From an uncultured Lachnospira sp. (lineage in GTDB: Bacteria > Bacillota > Clostridia > Lachnospirales > Lachnospiraceae): a DNA stretch of 58,625 nt. The notes beneath the pieces are model-generated. The model was not told the origin of the DNA. It searched no databases and worked only from the letters and a program-made list of their open reading frames with translations. The translations under genes and the position numbers were made by a program. The stretch's first letter is position 1, and each line of letters starts with the position of its first letter. Where the stretch lies: contig CAMHLZ010000019.1 in NCBI GenBank assembly GCA_946186125.1, positions 1-58,625 on the forward strand. Reading direction: 5' to 3'. Below are positions 42,862 through 52,502 of the stretch, one piece after another.

Positions 42862-44180
42862 GCAAACCGATAGTAGCTATAGTAGGAAGACCTAATGTTG
42901 GAAAGTCAACACTTTTTAATGCTATGGCCGGAGAGATGATTTCCATAGTAAAAGATACACCGGGAGTTACAAGGGATAGGATTTATGCAGATGTTACATG
43001 GCTTAATTACACATTTACAATGATAGACACGGGCGGTATAGAGCCTGATACGAATGATATCATACTTGCACAGATGAGAGAACAGGCCGAGATAGCCATG
43101 GAGACTGCAGATGTTATAATATTTATGACGGATGTAAGACAGGGACTTGTTGATGCAGATGCAAAAGTGGCAGATATGTTAAGAAGAAGCCATAAGCCTG
43201 TTATTCTTACAGTAAATAAAGTTGACAGTTTTGAAAAAATGATGCCGGATGTTTATGAATTTTATAACCTGGGTATTGGTGATCCTATACCTATTTCAGC
43301 AGGTTCAAGACTTGGTATTGGTGATTTGCTTGAAAAAGTTGTAGAGAATTTTAAAACGCATGATGAGGAAGAAGAGGAAGATGAGAGACCGAGAGTTGCC
43401 ATAGTAGGAAAGCCAAATGTTGGAAAATCTTCGATTATCAATAAATTAGTAGGTGAAAACAGAGTTATTGTTTCAGACATTGCCGGAACTACAAGGGATG
43501 CGGTTGATACAGAGATAATACGAAACGGAAAAGAGTATGTATTTATTGATACGGCAGGTTTAAGAAGAAAATCAAAAGTTAAAGAAGAACTGGAAAGATA
43601 CAGTATCATCAGAACGGTTTCGGCTGTAGAAAGAGCAGATATAGTCATTATTGTAATCGACGCAAAAGAAGGCGTTACTGAGCAGGATGCAAAGATAGCG
43701 GGAATTGCACATGACAGAGGCAAGGGAATATTGATTACCGTTAATAAATGGGATGCAATAGAAAAGAATGACAAGACAATATATGAATATACTAACAAAG
43801 TAAGAGAAATACTTTCATATATGCCATATGCGGAGATTTTATTCATATCAGCCATGACGGGACAGAGACTTAATAAAATGTTTGATATGATTGATGTGAT
43901 TATACAGAATCAGAATCTTAGAGTGGCTACCGGAGTGCTCAATGAGATTTTAGCAGAGGCAGTAGCGCTTCAGCAGCCGCCTTCTGATAAAGGAAAGAGA
44001 TTGAAAATATATTATATGACACAGGTTTCCGTGAAACCACCGACCTTTGTTGTGTTCGTAAATTCAAAAGAACTGATGCATTTTTCATATACCAGATATA
44101 TTGAGAATAAGGTCAGGGAAGCTTTCGGATTTAAAGGAACATCTCTTAAATTCATTATCAGGGAAAGAAAGGAAAATTAA
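42858..44180 (+). CDS. der: Ribosome-associated GTPase Der (EngA)
   Basis: A 440-residue protein with two GTPase domains in tandem, needed for 50S ribosome assembly. The first has GRPNVGKST (10-18), DTGG and NKVD; the second has GKPNVGKSS (about 184-192), [11 protein letters not shown] and NKWD. A KH-like C-terminal domain ends [12 protein letters not shown]. An acidic EEEEEDE linker separates the GTPases. Overlaps DUF512 by 4 bp. Confidence 0.97.
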   Translation: MSKPIVAIVGRPNVGKSTLFNAMAGEMISIVKDTPGVTRDRIYADVTWLNYTFTMIDTGGIEPDTNDIILAQMREQAEIAMETADVIIFMTDVRQGLVDADAKVADMLRRSHKPVILTVNKVDSFEKMMPDVYEFYNLGIGDPIPISAGSRLGIGDLLEKVVENFKTHDEEEEEDERPRVAIVGKPNVGKSSIINKLVGENRVIVSDIAGTTRDAVDTEIIRNGKEYVFIDTAGLRRKSKVKEELERYSIIRTVSAVERADIVIIVIDAKEGVTEQDAKIAGIAHDRGKGILITVNKWDAIEKNDKTIYEYTNKVREILSYMPYAEILFISAMTGQRLNKMFDMIDVIIQNQNLRVATGVLNEILAEAVALQQPPSDKGKRLKIYYMTQVSVKPPTFVVFVNSKELMHFSYTRYIENKVREAFGFKGTSLKFIIRERKEN

Positions 44181-44182
44181 AG

Positions 44183-44842
44183 ATGGAGCGTTTCATATGT
44201 ATAGTGATAGGATATGTGTTTGGGCTTTTTCAGACAGGATATTTATACGGAAAAATAAAGCATCTTGATATTAGAGACTATGGAAGCGGTAATGCAGGTA
44301 CAACCAATACAATGAGAGTTCTTGGAAAAAAAGCAGGCATTATAACTTATCTTGGAGACTGCCTTAAGGCCGTATTCGCGATATTACTTGTATATTATAT
44401 ATATAAAGAAAAGTGCAGTGATATTATTTTTGTATTAAAAATGTATGCAGGACTGGGTGTTATTCTCGGGCATAATTTTCCGTTTTATATGAAGTTTAAG
44501 GGTGGAAAAGGTATTGCAGCATCTACGGGTGTCTTAGCGGGGCTTGGTGATTGGAAATTAATCCTTCTTGCATTGGTTACATTTGTGGTAGTTACATATA
44601 TTTCAAAATACGTTTCGCTTGGTTCTCTGTGTCTTATGGCAGGATTTTTTATAGAATTTACTATATTTGCGTGTCTTAATATGATAAAATTAAATGAAAC
44701 GTATCGTATAGAGGGTATAGCGGTAGCTTTTGTAATAACTGCACTGGCATTTATTAAACACAGGGCGAATATCGACAGACTAATTCATGGTAATGAGCGT
44801 AAGATAGGACAAAAGGTATCTGTTGATACAGAGCAAGTATAA
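44183..44842 (+). CDS. plsY: Acyl-phosphate glycerol-3-phosphate acyltransferase PlsY
   Basis: A 219-residue membrane enzyme that transfers an acyl group from acyl phosphate to glycerol 3-phosphate, the first step of phospholipid synthesis. Motifs are DIRDYGSGNAGTTNTMRVLGKKAG, LGHNFPFYMKFKGGKGIA and KHRANI, with about five to six membrane helices. Only 2 bp after der; the next gene gpsA makes its substrate, a common pairing. Confidence 0.95.
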   Translation: MERFICIVIGYVFGLFQTGYLYGKIKHLDIRDYGSGNAGTTNTMRVLGKKAGIITYLGDCLKAVFAILLVYYIYKEKCSDIIFVLKMYAGLGVILGHNFPFYMKFKGGKGIAASTGVLAGLGDWKLILLALVTFVVVTYISKYVSLGSLCLMAGFFIEFTIFACLNMIKLNETYRIEGIAVAFVITALAFIKHRANIDRLIHGNERKIGQKVSVDTEQV

Positions 44843-44855
44843 GGAGGAATTTTAT

Positions 44856-45866
44856 ATGGCTGATATTACAATATTAGGAGCAGGAGGATGGGGAATTGCG
44901 ATAGCGGTACTCCTCAACAATAATGGACATAATGTTACTCTGTGGTCTGCTTTGGACAGGGAAGTAGAGATGCTTAAAAATGAAAGGGAGAATACGGTCA
45001 GTCTTCCAGGAATCAAGATTTCTGAGAATATTAAGATAGAGTCAGACTTAGAAGCTGCAACAAAAGATAAGGATATTCTGGTAATGGCGGTTGCATCTTC
45101 TTACACACGTCAGACAGCTTCAAGACTTAAAGGTCTTGTTAAGAAAGACCAGATAATCGTAAATGTTGCCAAAGGTGTTGAAGAGAGCACATTGTACACT
45201 CTTACAGAGGTTATTAAGGATGAACTTCCTGATACAAATGTAGCTGTTTTATCGGGACCGAGTCATGCAGAGGAAGTGGGAAGAGGACTTCCTACGACGT
45301 GTGTTACGGGAGCTGAAGACAGAAAAACGGCAGAGTATATACAAAATCTTTTTATGAGTGATTGTTTCAGGGTTTATATAAGTTCAGATGTATTAGGAAT
45401 TGAACTGGGTGGTTCATTAAAAAATGTAATTGCATTGGCGGCCGGTATTGCTGACGGATTGGGATATGGCGATAATACGAAAGCTGCATTGATTACCAGG
45501 GGTATTTACGAAATAACGAATCTCGGAGTTAAAATGGGCGGAAAGTTAGAGACGTTTTGTGGATTGACAGGTATTGGAGATTTGATTGTTACATGTGCAA
45601 GCATGCACAGCCGTAACAGAAGAGCAGGTATTTTACTTGGAAAAGGATATACTATGCAAGCAGCCATGAAAGAAGTTAATATGGTTGTCGAAGGGGTATA
45701 TTCAGCAAAAGCGGCATTGGCATTAAGTAAAAAATATGGTGTTGAGATGCCAATTATTGAGAAGGTAAATGAGATTTTGTTTGACGGGCTTGACGCTAAG
45801 ATAGCAGTTAATGAGCTTATGCTCAGAGACAGAACAATAGAGAGTCCGGCGGTATTATGGGATTAG
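44856..45866 (+). CDS. gpsA: NAD(P)-dependent glycerol-3-phosphate dehydrogenase
   Basis: A 336-residue enzyme that makes glycerol 3-phosphate from dihydroxyacetone phosphate. The dinucleotide fold is TILGAGGWG (5-13), LSGPSHAEEV follows, and the catalytic lysine lies in GGSLKNVIALAAG. ATG at 44856 has AAGGAGG 8 bp upstream; an upstream in-frame ATA-containing extension inside plsY is rejected. It supplies PlsY, encoded just before it. Confidence 0.96.
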   Translation: MADITILGAGGWGIAIAVLLNNNGHNVTLWSALDREVEMLKNERENTVSLPGIKISENIKIESDLEAATKDKDILVMAVASSYTRQTASRLKGLVKKDQIIVNVAKGVEESTLYTLTEVIKDELPDTNVAVLSGPSHAEEVGRGLPTTCVTGAEDRKTAEYIQNLFMSDCFRVYISSDVLGIELGGSLKNVIALAAGIADGLGYGDNTKAALITRGIYEITNLGVKMGGKLETFCGLTGIGDLIVTCASMHSRNRRAGILLGKGYTMQAAMKEVNMVVEGVYSAKAALALSKKYGVEMPIIEKVNEILFDGLDAKIAVNELMLRDRTIESPAVLWD

Positions 45867-45877
45867 GGGGCATGTAA

Positions 45878-48331
45878 ATGTCAATAGTGAGCAGGTATAA
45901 TTCCAAGCAGCTGTATTTTTCTAATCAGCTGCTTGAAAAACTATATAAGATTCGCACAAACACATTAACGATTGTAGAGGCGCCACTGGGGTACGGCAAG
46001 ACTACGGCACTTCATCATTTTTTAGAAGAATCAGATGAAAAATTTATCTGGCTGGATGTTACGTCAAAGGATAACATCAGGACATTTGATGAATTGTGTA
46101 TTGCTTTGAAACAATATGATGAGAATGCTGCGGCTGAACTTAAGAATATCGGTTATCCGGCTGATGATGAATTGTGTGATAAATGTATTGAAATAATGAA
46201 GAAAATTCAATTAGATGAGATTAGTTATCTTATAATTGATAACTATCAAAATGTTTCAAGTGAAATTTTTGACAGATTTCTTGTTGGAACGGCAGGGCTC
46301 TATAATCAGAAACTCCGCATAGTGTTGGTTACACAGGTTTTAAATGGACAGATTATAAGAGATAAAGTTTTTGCGAATGAGATTAATTATATTGATAAAA
46401 CGGATTTTGAATTTACTACGGAAGAGATAGTAATATATTATAGAAAATGTGGAATTAAGCTTACGGAAGAGGAAGCAGAATATCTGAGAAAGTACACGGA
46501 TGGATGGATAAGTGCAATTTATTTGCAGTTATTGCGCTACATAGAGACTAAGTCATTTGAATCTAATATTGGTATTAATCACCTGATTAATGAGATGTTT
46601 TGGGAAAAACTTAGCATTGAACAGCAGGATCTGTTGATGAAATTGGGTTTGTTTGAGAATTTCACATTAAGGCAGGCTGTTATGCTTGCGGATAATAAAA
46701 TGAATGAGAGTGAAATAAAAAATCTTCTTTCATCAAATTTATTAATCTATTATGACAATTTTAACCGGAAGTATACAATTCACGGTTTGCTTAAATTTTT
46801 CATAAAAGCGGAACTTGGTAAAATGGAGCCTATTTTTAAAAATGATATATATTTAAAAGCTGGCAATTGGTATGAAGGTAATAAAGAAATTTTTCATGCC
46901 ATTTTAATATATCACAGCATCGGAAAATATGAAGAAATATATCGTATGGAGTTTGGTATCAAAGATATCGAAGAAAGAATAACATTTGAAAACAAAGAGA
47001 TGTTTTTGAAAATAATCAGAAACACTCCGGATGAAGTTAAATATGAGAATTTAAGTACAGCTATTGTGCTTTGTTTTGTGCTGTTTATATATCATGAAAA
47101 GGATTTCTTTACTGAGGAATGTTTAGGATTATCAGGTTTCATTGATAAGATGGAAGAAGGAAAAAAACGAAATATTTACAAGGGCAATATTGAAATATTG
47201 TTAGCATTTGACAGTTATAATCGCCTTGATGAAATGAAAGAACACTTTGTAAAAGCATATGAATATATGAAATTTCCAGCTGAACTGGTATCATCGAGTA
47301 TATCGTGGAATTTCAAGACACCTACGGTTTTTGATAATCTTTACCGCAGTGGTAAGCCGGTATTTGAACAATTAGAAACGTTTGAAAGCATTGTACCATA
47401 TTATTATAAGATTACGGGAGGAAGCGGCAAGGGCTCAGAGGCTATAATGAGAGCTGAGATTCTGATGAATAAGATGGATTTTGAAAGTGCAGAGATATTA
47501 TGTCATAAAGCATTATATATGGCGGAAACGAGACATCAGTTCGATATTTATATTATTGCCATGTTTTGTCTTGCAAGAATGTCTTTGTATAAAGGTGAAT
47601 ATGAAAATGTTAGATTAAATATTCGTTCAATATACCAGAAAATGGAAGAAACAAAAGATTATAAAGAATCTAACGTTGTTGATATGGCGGAGAGTTATAT
47701 CAAACTACTTAGCGGAAAAATTGATGAAATAGCCGGATGGCTTAAAGACAGTACGCAGATAGAGAATAAAAGTGTTGTTTTTAATATTGGTTTTGCTAAT
47801 GTCATTTATGGAAGGTATTTGGTTGAAAAGGGGGAATATGTAAGACTCCTTGGTATAAGCGGGCAAATGCTTGGTATTGCAGGAATTAATGATAACGTTA
47901 TTTATAAGATATATACATACATATATATTGCGTATGCTAATTTTCAACTTGGTTATGCAAAAAAATCTGAAACATTTTTTAATGAAGCTGTAAAACTGGC
48001 TGAGAATGATGATATGATTGTACCATTTATTGAGAATATTAATGCTATCAATGATATTATTGAACATATTTTTATTTATAATAAAGAGTTTATGGAAAAA
48101 GTTTTCCGGTATTCAGAAATATATGCTGTCCGATTCAAGGTAATGAAAAACAACGATTTTGGACTTACAAAGAGAGAATTTGAAATAGCAAAATTAGCTG
48201 CACAACGCTTAACAAACAAGGAAATATCCTTGAAATTGCACATATCTGAAAATACGGTTAAGAGCAATTTGAAAATTGTATTTAGTAAGATGGATATAAA
48301 ATCAAGGGCGCAATTAAGTAAATTAATTTGA
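45878..48331 (+). CDS. MalT-like LuxR-family regulator (LAL/STAND ATPase)
   Basis: An 817-residue signal-transduction ATPase. The NTP-binding motif is APLGYGKTT (35-43), followed by a Walker B-like YLIIDNYQNV near 115 and a winged-helix region. The middle (about 400-740) is made of TPR-like helical pairs. The C-terminal LuxR HTH is FGLTKREFEIAKLAAQRLTNKEISLKLHISENTVKSNLKIVFSKMDIKSRAQL. It resembles MalT-type regulators that respond to sugars or other ligands; the inducer here is unknown. Start 11 bp after gpsA with GGGGG upstream; a terminator follows. Confidence 0.92.
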   Translation: MSIVSRYNSKQLYFSNQLLEKLYKIRTNTLTIVEAPLGYGKTTALHHFLEESDEKFIWLDVTSKDNIRTFDELCIALKQYDENAAAELKNIGYPADDELCDKCIEIMKKIQLDEISYLIIDNYQNVSSEIFDRFLVGTAGLYNQKLRIVLVTQVLNGQIIRDKVFANEINYIDKTDFEFTTEEIVIYYRKCGIKLTEEEAEYLRKYTDGWISAIYLQLLRYIETKSFESNIGINHLINEMFWEKLSIEQQDLLMKLGLFENFTLRQAVMLADNKMNESEIKNLLSSNLLIYYDNFNRKYTIHGLLKFFIKAELGKMEPIFKNDIYLKAGNWYEGNKEIFHAILIYHSIGKYEEIYRMEFGIKDIEERITFENKEMFLKIIRNTPDEVKYENLSTAIVLCFVLFIYHEKDFFTEECLGLSGFIDKMEEGKKRNIYKGNIEILLAFDSYNRLDEMKEHFVKAYEYMKFPAELVSSSISWNFKTPTVFDNLYRSGKPVFEQLETFESIVPYYYKITGGSGKGSEAIMRAEILMNKMDFESAEILCHKALYMAETRHQFDIYIIAMFCLARMSLYKGEYENVRLNIRSIYQKMEETKDYKESNVVDMAESYIKLLSGKIDEIAGWLKDSTQIENKSVVFNIGFANVIYGRYLVEKGEYVRLLGISGQMLGIAGINDNVIYKIYTYIYIAYANFQLGYAKKSETFFNEAVKLAENDDMIVPFIENINAINDIIEHIFIYNKEFMEKVFRYSEIYAVRFKVMKNNDFGLTKREFEIAKLAAQRLTNKEISLKLHISENTVKSNLKIVFSKMDIKSRAQLSKLI

Positions 48332-48336
48332 AAAAA

Positions 48337-48364
48337 CACACTTTTAGGGTGTGGTAATTTTTTT
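48337..48364 (+). terminator. Terminator of the LuxR-type regulator
   Basis: CACAC (48337-48341) pairs with GTGTG (48349-48353) with a 7-nt loop, then GTAATTTTTTT. A short stem but with a good T-run. Confidence 0.6.
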
Positions 48365-48397
48365 AACAAAAATATATAATAATGACAACAGGTTAGT

Positions 48398-48406
48398 TGG
48401 TATAAT
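48398..48406 (+). promoter_or_regulatory. Extended -10 promoter of the DUF2442 gene
   Basis: TGG-TATAAT (48398-48406) is an extended -10, 28 bp before the start codon. No good -35 at 17 bp (ATGACA is 13 bp away). Confidence 0.5.
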
Positions 48407-48433
48407 GTATAGGGAAAGGAAAGGTGATATAAC

Positions 48434-48700
48434 ATGGCAAGAATAGCATATGTTGAACCAAAGTATGCAAACAGATTGCTGGTAGAATTGGATGGTGGAA
48501 GAACATTTCTTCTTAATATGACTGATAAGATTGAGACTATAAGGTTTAATGATCTTAAGGATGAGTTTTTATTTATGAGTGCGACTACTGACGGTAACTC
48601 AATATTATGGGATAACGGAAGAATTTCTTTAAGCATATCAGAGATATTTGATATGACAAGAGTTAACAGACCACAGATGCAGCAGAGAAGGATAATATAG
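48434..48700 (+). CDS. DUF2442 family protein
   Basis: An 88-residue protein, ARIAYVEPKYANRLLVELDGGRTFLLNM..., matching the DUF2442 pattern of a short beta-rich protein with a central 'v.l.dG....f' motif and a final helix. Members are often found next to toxin-antitoxin or nitrogen genes, but the role is unknown. Unit is monocistronic: promoter at 48398, terminator at 48744. RBS AAAGGTG 8 bp upstream. Confidence 0.85.
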   Translation: MARIAYVEPKYANRLLVELDGGRTFLLNMTDKIETIRFNDLKDEFLFMSATTDGNSILWDNGRISLSISEIFDMTRVNRPQMQQRRII

Positions 48701-48743
48701 TTATACGAATTTGTTGCTTTTGATAATATAACGATAATGACAG

Positions 48744-48788
48744 GCAACCGGGTGTGTAAATTTATATTATGCATATCCGGTTGCTTTT
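48744..48788 (+). terminator. Terminator of the DUF2442 gene
   Basis: GCAACCGG (48744-48751) pairs with CCGGTTGC (48777-48784) across a 25-nt loop, followed by TTTT. Confidence 0.75.
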
Positions 48789-48829
48789 GTGGTATAATCA
48801 AATAGTATAAATCAAAAAGGAGATTTTTT

Positions 48830-49163
48830 ATGATGAAAAAATCAAAAAGATGATTTCAAACCTGCTGATAAAAATTATAGTGAATCTTTGTGTGATGTAA
48901 AACTGACTGTAAAAAAAGCAGATAATCCGATAAATTTGAAAAATAATGAGAAATCATTTAGTCTTAAGAAGAATCTTAATAAGAAACAAACGTTTTCAAT
49001 TGGTGTAAATAAAGCACAGGGTAATGTGTTTTTTACATTAGATAAGAAAGCTAAAAAAGCAAAGATTAAGGTTTCTGAAAAAGGTTCTGTAACGATTCCT
49101 AAAAAATGTAAAATCGGGTGTTCTATAGATAGGCTTTCTGTGCCGGACCCCAATAGCCCGTGA
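48830..49163 (+). pseudogene. Remnant of a secreted Lys-rich surface protein
   Basis: An extended -10 (TGG-TATAAT, ending 48798) and a perfect RBS AAGGAG precede ATG-ATG at 48830, but the frame stops after MMKKSKR. Another frame (48888-49163) reads LTVKKADNPINLKNNEKSFSLKKN..KAQGNVFFTLDKKAKKAKIKVSEKGSVTIPKKCKIG. This has the 'KA.NP....K....K.....SKAQG.VTY......K.I.....G.VTVKKGLKKG' pattern found at the C-terminal Ig-like ends of many Lachnospiraceae surface proteins. It is a broken, internally deleted gene. The sequence at 49142-49206 after it has GC-rich short hairpins. Confidence 0.7.
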
Positions 49164-49235
49164 TGCGAGGCTTACTCGCAATACAGTGCTCGGAATAGAG
49201 ATTAGTGTGTGATTATGGCAGAAAGGCAAAAAATT

Positions 49236-50609
49236 ATGAAAGAAAAGACTGAGAAAACACAGTATAAAAAAATGACAGAGACTCCGGTTTCAAGGTTGAT
49301 TATGAATCTTTCGATACCGGCAATTATATCTATGCTTGTAACAAATATATATAATCTTGTGGATACTGCGTTTGTAGGCAGACTGGGAACAAGCGCAAGT
49401 GGAGCAGTAGGTATAGTTTTTGGTTTTATGGCGATTATACAGGCCTTTGGATTTATGTTTGGTCAGGGCGCAGGCAGTGTATTGTCGAGAGCATTGGGAG
49501 AGAAAAAAACGAAAAAAGCTTCATTATATGCAGCGGTAGGTTTTTACGGTTCTTTTTTTTGTGGAGTATTAATATGTGTGGTAGGTTTAATATTTTTAGA
49601 TAATATAGTAATGCTTCTAGGAAGTACTTACACAATAGCGCCATATGCAAAGACATATATTTTTTATATATTGATTGCAGCGCCATTTATGAGTTCCGGA
49701 CTTACTCTTAATAATATACTGCGTTATGAGGGAAAGGCTGCACTTGGCATGATAGGCCTTATGTCAGGAGCCATAATTAATATGGCAGGAGATCCGGTTT
49801 TTATGTTTGGGTTAAACATGGGAATAGCAGGAGCAGGTTTATCTACCGCCATAAGTCAGGTTGTGAGCTGGTCAATACTAGTCAGGATGTTTTTGTCAGG
49901 CAAAACAGAAACCAGCCTGCATCTGGAAAAAAATGTAAGAATATCGCCACAGATACCGGCGAATATTGCAGCAACGGGATTTCCAAGTTTGTTAAGACAG
50001 GGACTCAACAGCCTTACTACAGTTTTACTTAATTCACAGTGTGCCGTTTATGGGGATTGTGCGGTTGCTGCTATGAGTATAGTTTCCAGGATTATATTTT
50101 TCACATTTTCAATAGCACTTGGTACCGGACAGGGCTTCCAACCGGTAGCTGCGTTTAATTATGGTGCAGGAAAGTATGGCAGATTGAAAAAGGGATACTA
50201 TTTTACAGTAATTGTGTCGGAATGTATTATTATTGTGGGTTGCACCATATTGTGCCTTTTTTCGAAAAATCTGATTTCATTGTTCAGGAATGATCCTGAT
50301 GTAATCAGGATTGGAAGAAGAGCGCTTCGCCTGCAGGCGCTTGCAACATTGTTTCTGCCGGTCTGCATGACGACAGAAATGCTTTTTCAATCTACAGGAA
50401 TGAGATTGGGTGCAACACTTCTTTCGGCGTTGCGAAATGGTATTTTATTTATCCCTACGTTATTAATATTGGCGCATGTCAGAGGTTTAAGCGGAATACA
50501 GGAGGCACAGCCATTGTCACTTTTGATGGCGTTTCCGGTTACGGTAGTATTTGCCATCAGATTTTTTAAAAAGCTTCCTGAGATTTCATTCTGCAAGGCA
50601 GAGAAATGA
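49236..50609 (+). CDS. Second MATE family exporter
   Basis: A 457-residue MATE transporter with about 12 membrane segments. The opening TPVSRLIMNLSIPAIISMLVTNIYNLVDTAFVGRLG is the MATE family start, and GFQPVAAFNYGAGKYGR matches the second-half motif. Different from the copy at 201-1571 (about 'SxP..IS' core shared only). ATG at 49236 has GAAAGG 9 bp upstream; ATG at 49215 is possible but has a poorer RBS. Located right after a decayed surface gene. Substrate unknown. Confidence 0.92.
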   Translation: MKEKTEKTQYKKMTETPVSRLIMNLSIPAIISMLVTNIYNLVDTAFVGRLGTSASGAVGIVFGFMAIIQAFGFMFGQGAGSVLSRALGEKKTKKASLYAAVGFYGSFFCGVLICVVGLIFLDNIVMLLGSTYTIAPYAKTYIFYILIAAPFMSSGLTLNNILRYEGKAALGMIGLMSGAIINMAGDPVFMFGLNMGIAGAGLSTAISQVVSWSILVRMFLSGKTETSLHLEKNVRISPQIPANIAATGFPSLLRQGLNSLTTVLLNSQCAVYGDCAVAAMSIVSRIIFFTFSIALGTGQGFQPVAAFNYGAGKYGRLKKGYYFTVIVSECIIIVGCTILCLFSKNLISLFRNDPDVIRIGRRALRLQALATLFLPVCMTTEMLFQSTGMRLGATLLSALRNGILFIPTLLILAHVRGLSGIQEAQPLSLLMAFPVTVVFAIRFFKKLPEISFCKAEK

Positions 50610-50652
50610 TGCGGTGAACTCAGCTGAAATGACCAAAAAGGGAATATATAAA

Positions 50653-50692
50653 ATGCTGTAACAATATCATAGCTATTGTTACAGCATTTTTT
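50653..50692. terminator. Bidirectional terminator
   Basis: A perfect 14-bp stem ATGCTGTAACAATA (50653-50666) / TATTGTTACAGCAT (50674-50687) with a 7-nt loop and TTTTT. It lies between the MATE gene and the convergent SH3-protein gene and can serve both. Confidence 0.9.
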
Positions 50693-50703
50693 AGCATTAA
50701 AAT

Positions 50704-51447
50704 TTAATTATCCGTTTTAACGACATCGGCATAGCCGGTTGAGATATACTTAATACTTCCGTCGTCAGTTATTATTGCAAACCAGAGTGAATTACTTGAT
50801 TCAGGAATGTATTGATATTTTTCTCCGACAGGTGCAGTTCCGGTAACAGGAGATTCTGTATTAGGAGTATCTCGCATATTGCACGAACTCTTTATTACAA
50901 TTGTAGCAGTATTTACTGCGTTTATGTAATCGGATGCAGTGCTGCCGTTTACTATGTATTCATTAAAAACATAACCGGTTTTGTCTTCAAAGGATACTTT
51001 TGACCAGTCATCTTCTTTAGAGATTATTTTACCTGTAGCTCCGGCAGGAAGTTCACATATTATTTCACCTGATACGGATGCGGTTTCCCTGAGATAAACA
51101 GTTGAGGTACTATTAATAACTACAAAAGTATTCTTGTCAAATTCAGTAGTTGTTTCTTCAGGTGTGTCAGAAGTTTCTTCTGATGTATCGTCAGAAATCT
51201 GTTCTGTCGTATCCTTTGTATTGGTGTCAGAAGTTTGCTCAGCTGCAGAACTTGTAATATTTTTATCATCCGATTTGTCTTCAGTATTTTTTTCTTTATT
51301 TTCTGAAACTAATTTGGTTTCAGAAACTGACTTGTGATTTGAAGATTTAACATTTAATACACCGGTCAGTGAAAGTAATAGAACCATTGCAATTATGATT
51401 ATGTCTGCGGTTATGAGACACAAAATAAATTTAAAGCTGCTTCTCAT
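50704..51447 (-). CDS. Membrane-anchored protein with two bacterial SH3 domains
   Basis: A 247-residue protein with one N-terminal membrane helix (about 7-30), a Ser/Thr/Glu/Asp-rich linker (35-100) and two SH3b domains (about 108-165, STVYLRETASVSGEIICELPAGATGKIISKEDDWSKVSFEDKTGYV; about 180-245, CNMRDTPNTESPVTGTAPVGEKYQYI). SH3b domains usually bind peptidoglycan peptides, so the protein probably sits outside the membrane at the wall. No enzyme domain is seen. Its start overlaps the upstream gene's stop by 4 bp, so the two are one operon. Confidence 0.85.
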   Translation of the reverse strand: MRSSFKFILCLITADIIIIAMVLLLSLTGVLNVKSSNHKSVSETKLVSENKEKNTEDKSDDKNITSSAAEQTSDTNTKDTTEQISDDTSEETSDTPEETTTEFDKNTFVVINSTSTVYLRETASVSGEIICELPAGATGKIISKEDDWSKVSFEDKTGYVFNEYIVNGSTASDYINAVNTATIVIKSSCNMRDTPNTESPVTGTAPVGEKYQYIPESSNSLWFAIITDDGSIKYISTGYADVVKTDN

Positions 51448-51758
51448 GATTTACCATCCTTTCTTTCACTATCTTTTTTTATAATGATAGGTTCTGAAAC
51501 GGATTCAATATCATCATAATCGTAGTCAGCCGGCATAGAATACGGATCCGGTTTTAAATGTGCAGTAGCAGATGAAACTCTTCCGTCTCCGTCAATTCTC
51601 AAAAAAAGAGAATAGAATTCTAACAGGATAAAAATAGAAGAGATTAAAAGCATTAGTAAAGCAATATTATTATGCTCTGTGATGATTGCAACACAACAGC
51701 CCGTTAATCCGACAGACAGTCCACATGCATAAAGAACTTCGTTTCTGTATGTATTCAT
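51444..51758 (-). CDS. Small two-helix membrane protein, unknown
   Basis: A 104-residue protein with two hydrophobic segments (about residues 8-30 and 34-55), then an acidic cytoplasmic tail with YDYDDIESVSEP. I do not recognise the family. The start is ATG at 51758 on the minus strand because GGAGGAAG lies 6 bp upstream; five further in-frame codons upstream are not supported. It precedes the SH3-protein gene with a 4-bp overlap, suggesting a joint envelope role. Confidence 0.7.
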   Translation of the reverse strand: MNTYRNEVLYACGLSVGLTGCCVAIITEHNNIALLMLLISSIFILLEFYSLFLRIDGDGRVSSATAHLKPDPYSMPADYDYDDIESVSEPIIIKKDSERKDGKS

Positions 51759-51909
51759 AAGAACTTCCTCCAATCATGATATTCATTATACATAATAGCA
51801 CATAAAAATTTAATAATTCAAGTAAAAATTTGATTAATTAAGAAAACAATGCTACAATATGAATGTTGAATTGAGATTTAGCTTTAGATTGGCATGAAAT
51901 ATAGTACAG

Positions 51910-51924
51910 GCTACGAACTAAAAT
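51910..51924 (+). repeat. 15-bp repeat GCTACGAACTAAAAT, copy 2
   Basis: Exact match to 57-71, 40 bp upstream of the lipoprotein start. See copy 1. Confidence 0.5.
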
Positions 51925-51964
51925 CGAGAAGAAGGAAAATAGTAGATAGAAATGAGGATTAGCT

Positions 51965-52345
51965 ATGAAGAAAAAAAGTTTACTGATTATAATTTGTGTA
52001 ATTTCTATAATGATGTCAGGATGTTTTAACATGGGAAAAAGTGATGTTAAAACAGTTATAATCCCTGATGATGCACAGCAAAATTTATTTTCAGGCAGTT
52101 ATGAGAATTCAAAAGATGGAAATGTATGGAAGTTTAATGCAGATGGAACACTTGTAATTACATCAAACGATGAAAAAACAAGTGGTGAGTATGAACTTTA
52201 CTATGCAGATTCATCAATGTATTTAACAAATGTAGACGGAGTTACAATTCAATTTTTTTATCACGAAAACAAAGATGGAGAATTAGAGATAACGATAAAC
52301 GGAAAAAATGTTGATACATCTATTTTAAGTAAGGTTGAAGAATAA
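51965..52345 (+). CDS. Small lipoprotein, unknown
   Basis: A 126-residue protein with a lipoprotein signal (MKKKSLLIIICVISIMMSGC, lipid cysteine C20). The mature part has FSGSYENSKDGNVWKFNADGTLVITSNDEKTSGEYELYY, a pattern seen in small lipocalin-like or DUF5640-type Lachnospiraceae lipoproteins that read as one beta-barrel unit. RBS GAGG 9 bp upstream. Function unknown. Confidence 0.75.
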   Translation: MKKKSLLIIICVISIMMSGCFNMGKSDVKTVIIPDDAQQNLFSGSYENSKDGNVWKFNADGTLVITSNDEKTSGEYELYYADSSMYLTNVDGVTIQFFYHENKDGELEITINGKNVDTSILSKVEE

Positions 52346-52379
52346 AATAAAGATAACAAAAATTCAACATGATAATCCC

Positions 52380-52408
52380 TTGACATATTTTGTAAAATAT
52401 TGTAGAAT
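52380..52408 (+). promoter_or_regulatory. Strong promoter upstream of the Rhs gene
   Basis: Perfect TTGACA (52380-52385), a 17-bp spacer and TAGAAT (52403-52408). Transcription should start near 52415. Confidence 0.7.
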
Positions 52409-52410
52409 TT

Positions 52411-52422
52411 TCCACATGTGGA
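52411..52422. promoter_or_regulatory. Palindrome at the Rhs promoter start site
   Basis: TCCACATGTGGA is a perfect 12-bp palindrome directly after the -10, covering the likely transcription start. It is placed as a repressor operator would be; the regulator is unknown. Confidence 0.45.
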
Positions 52423-52476
52423 GAGCGCGTGTAGATAATGAAAAAGGGATATAAAATTTATATTGTCGAAGTATAT

Positions 52477-52502
52477 GCGCTGTGGTAACACAGCGCTTTT
52501 TT
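52477..52502 (+). terminator. Terminator in the Rhs leader
   Basis: A perfect 8-bp stem GCGCTGTG (52477-52484) / CACAGCGC (52489-52496), GTAA tetraloop, then TTTTTT. It lies between the promoter at 52380 and the Rhs start, so it would make a transcript of about 85 nt. A possible second promoter (TTGTAC-15-TATAAA, 52508-52534) follows. Confidence 0.85.

Noticed and set aside
49142-49206. Third copy of the palindromic RBS repeat
   Set aside because: It shares only CGGAATAGAGATTAG-like ends and a short GC hairpin; the 16-bp palindrome is missing, so membership is not supported.
50812-51337. Plus-strand open frames opposite the SH3 protein
   Set aside because: The minus-strand frame has a membrane anchor and two SH3b domains; the plus-strand frames are Ser/Val shadows.
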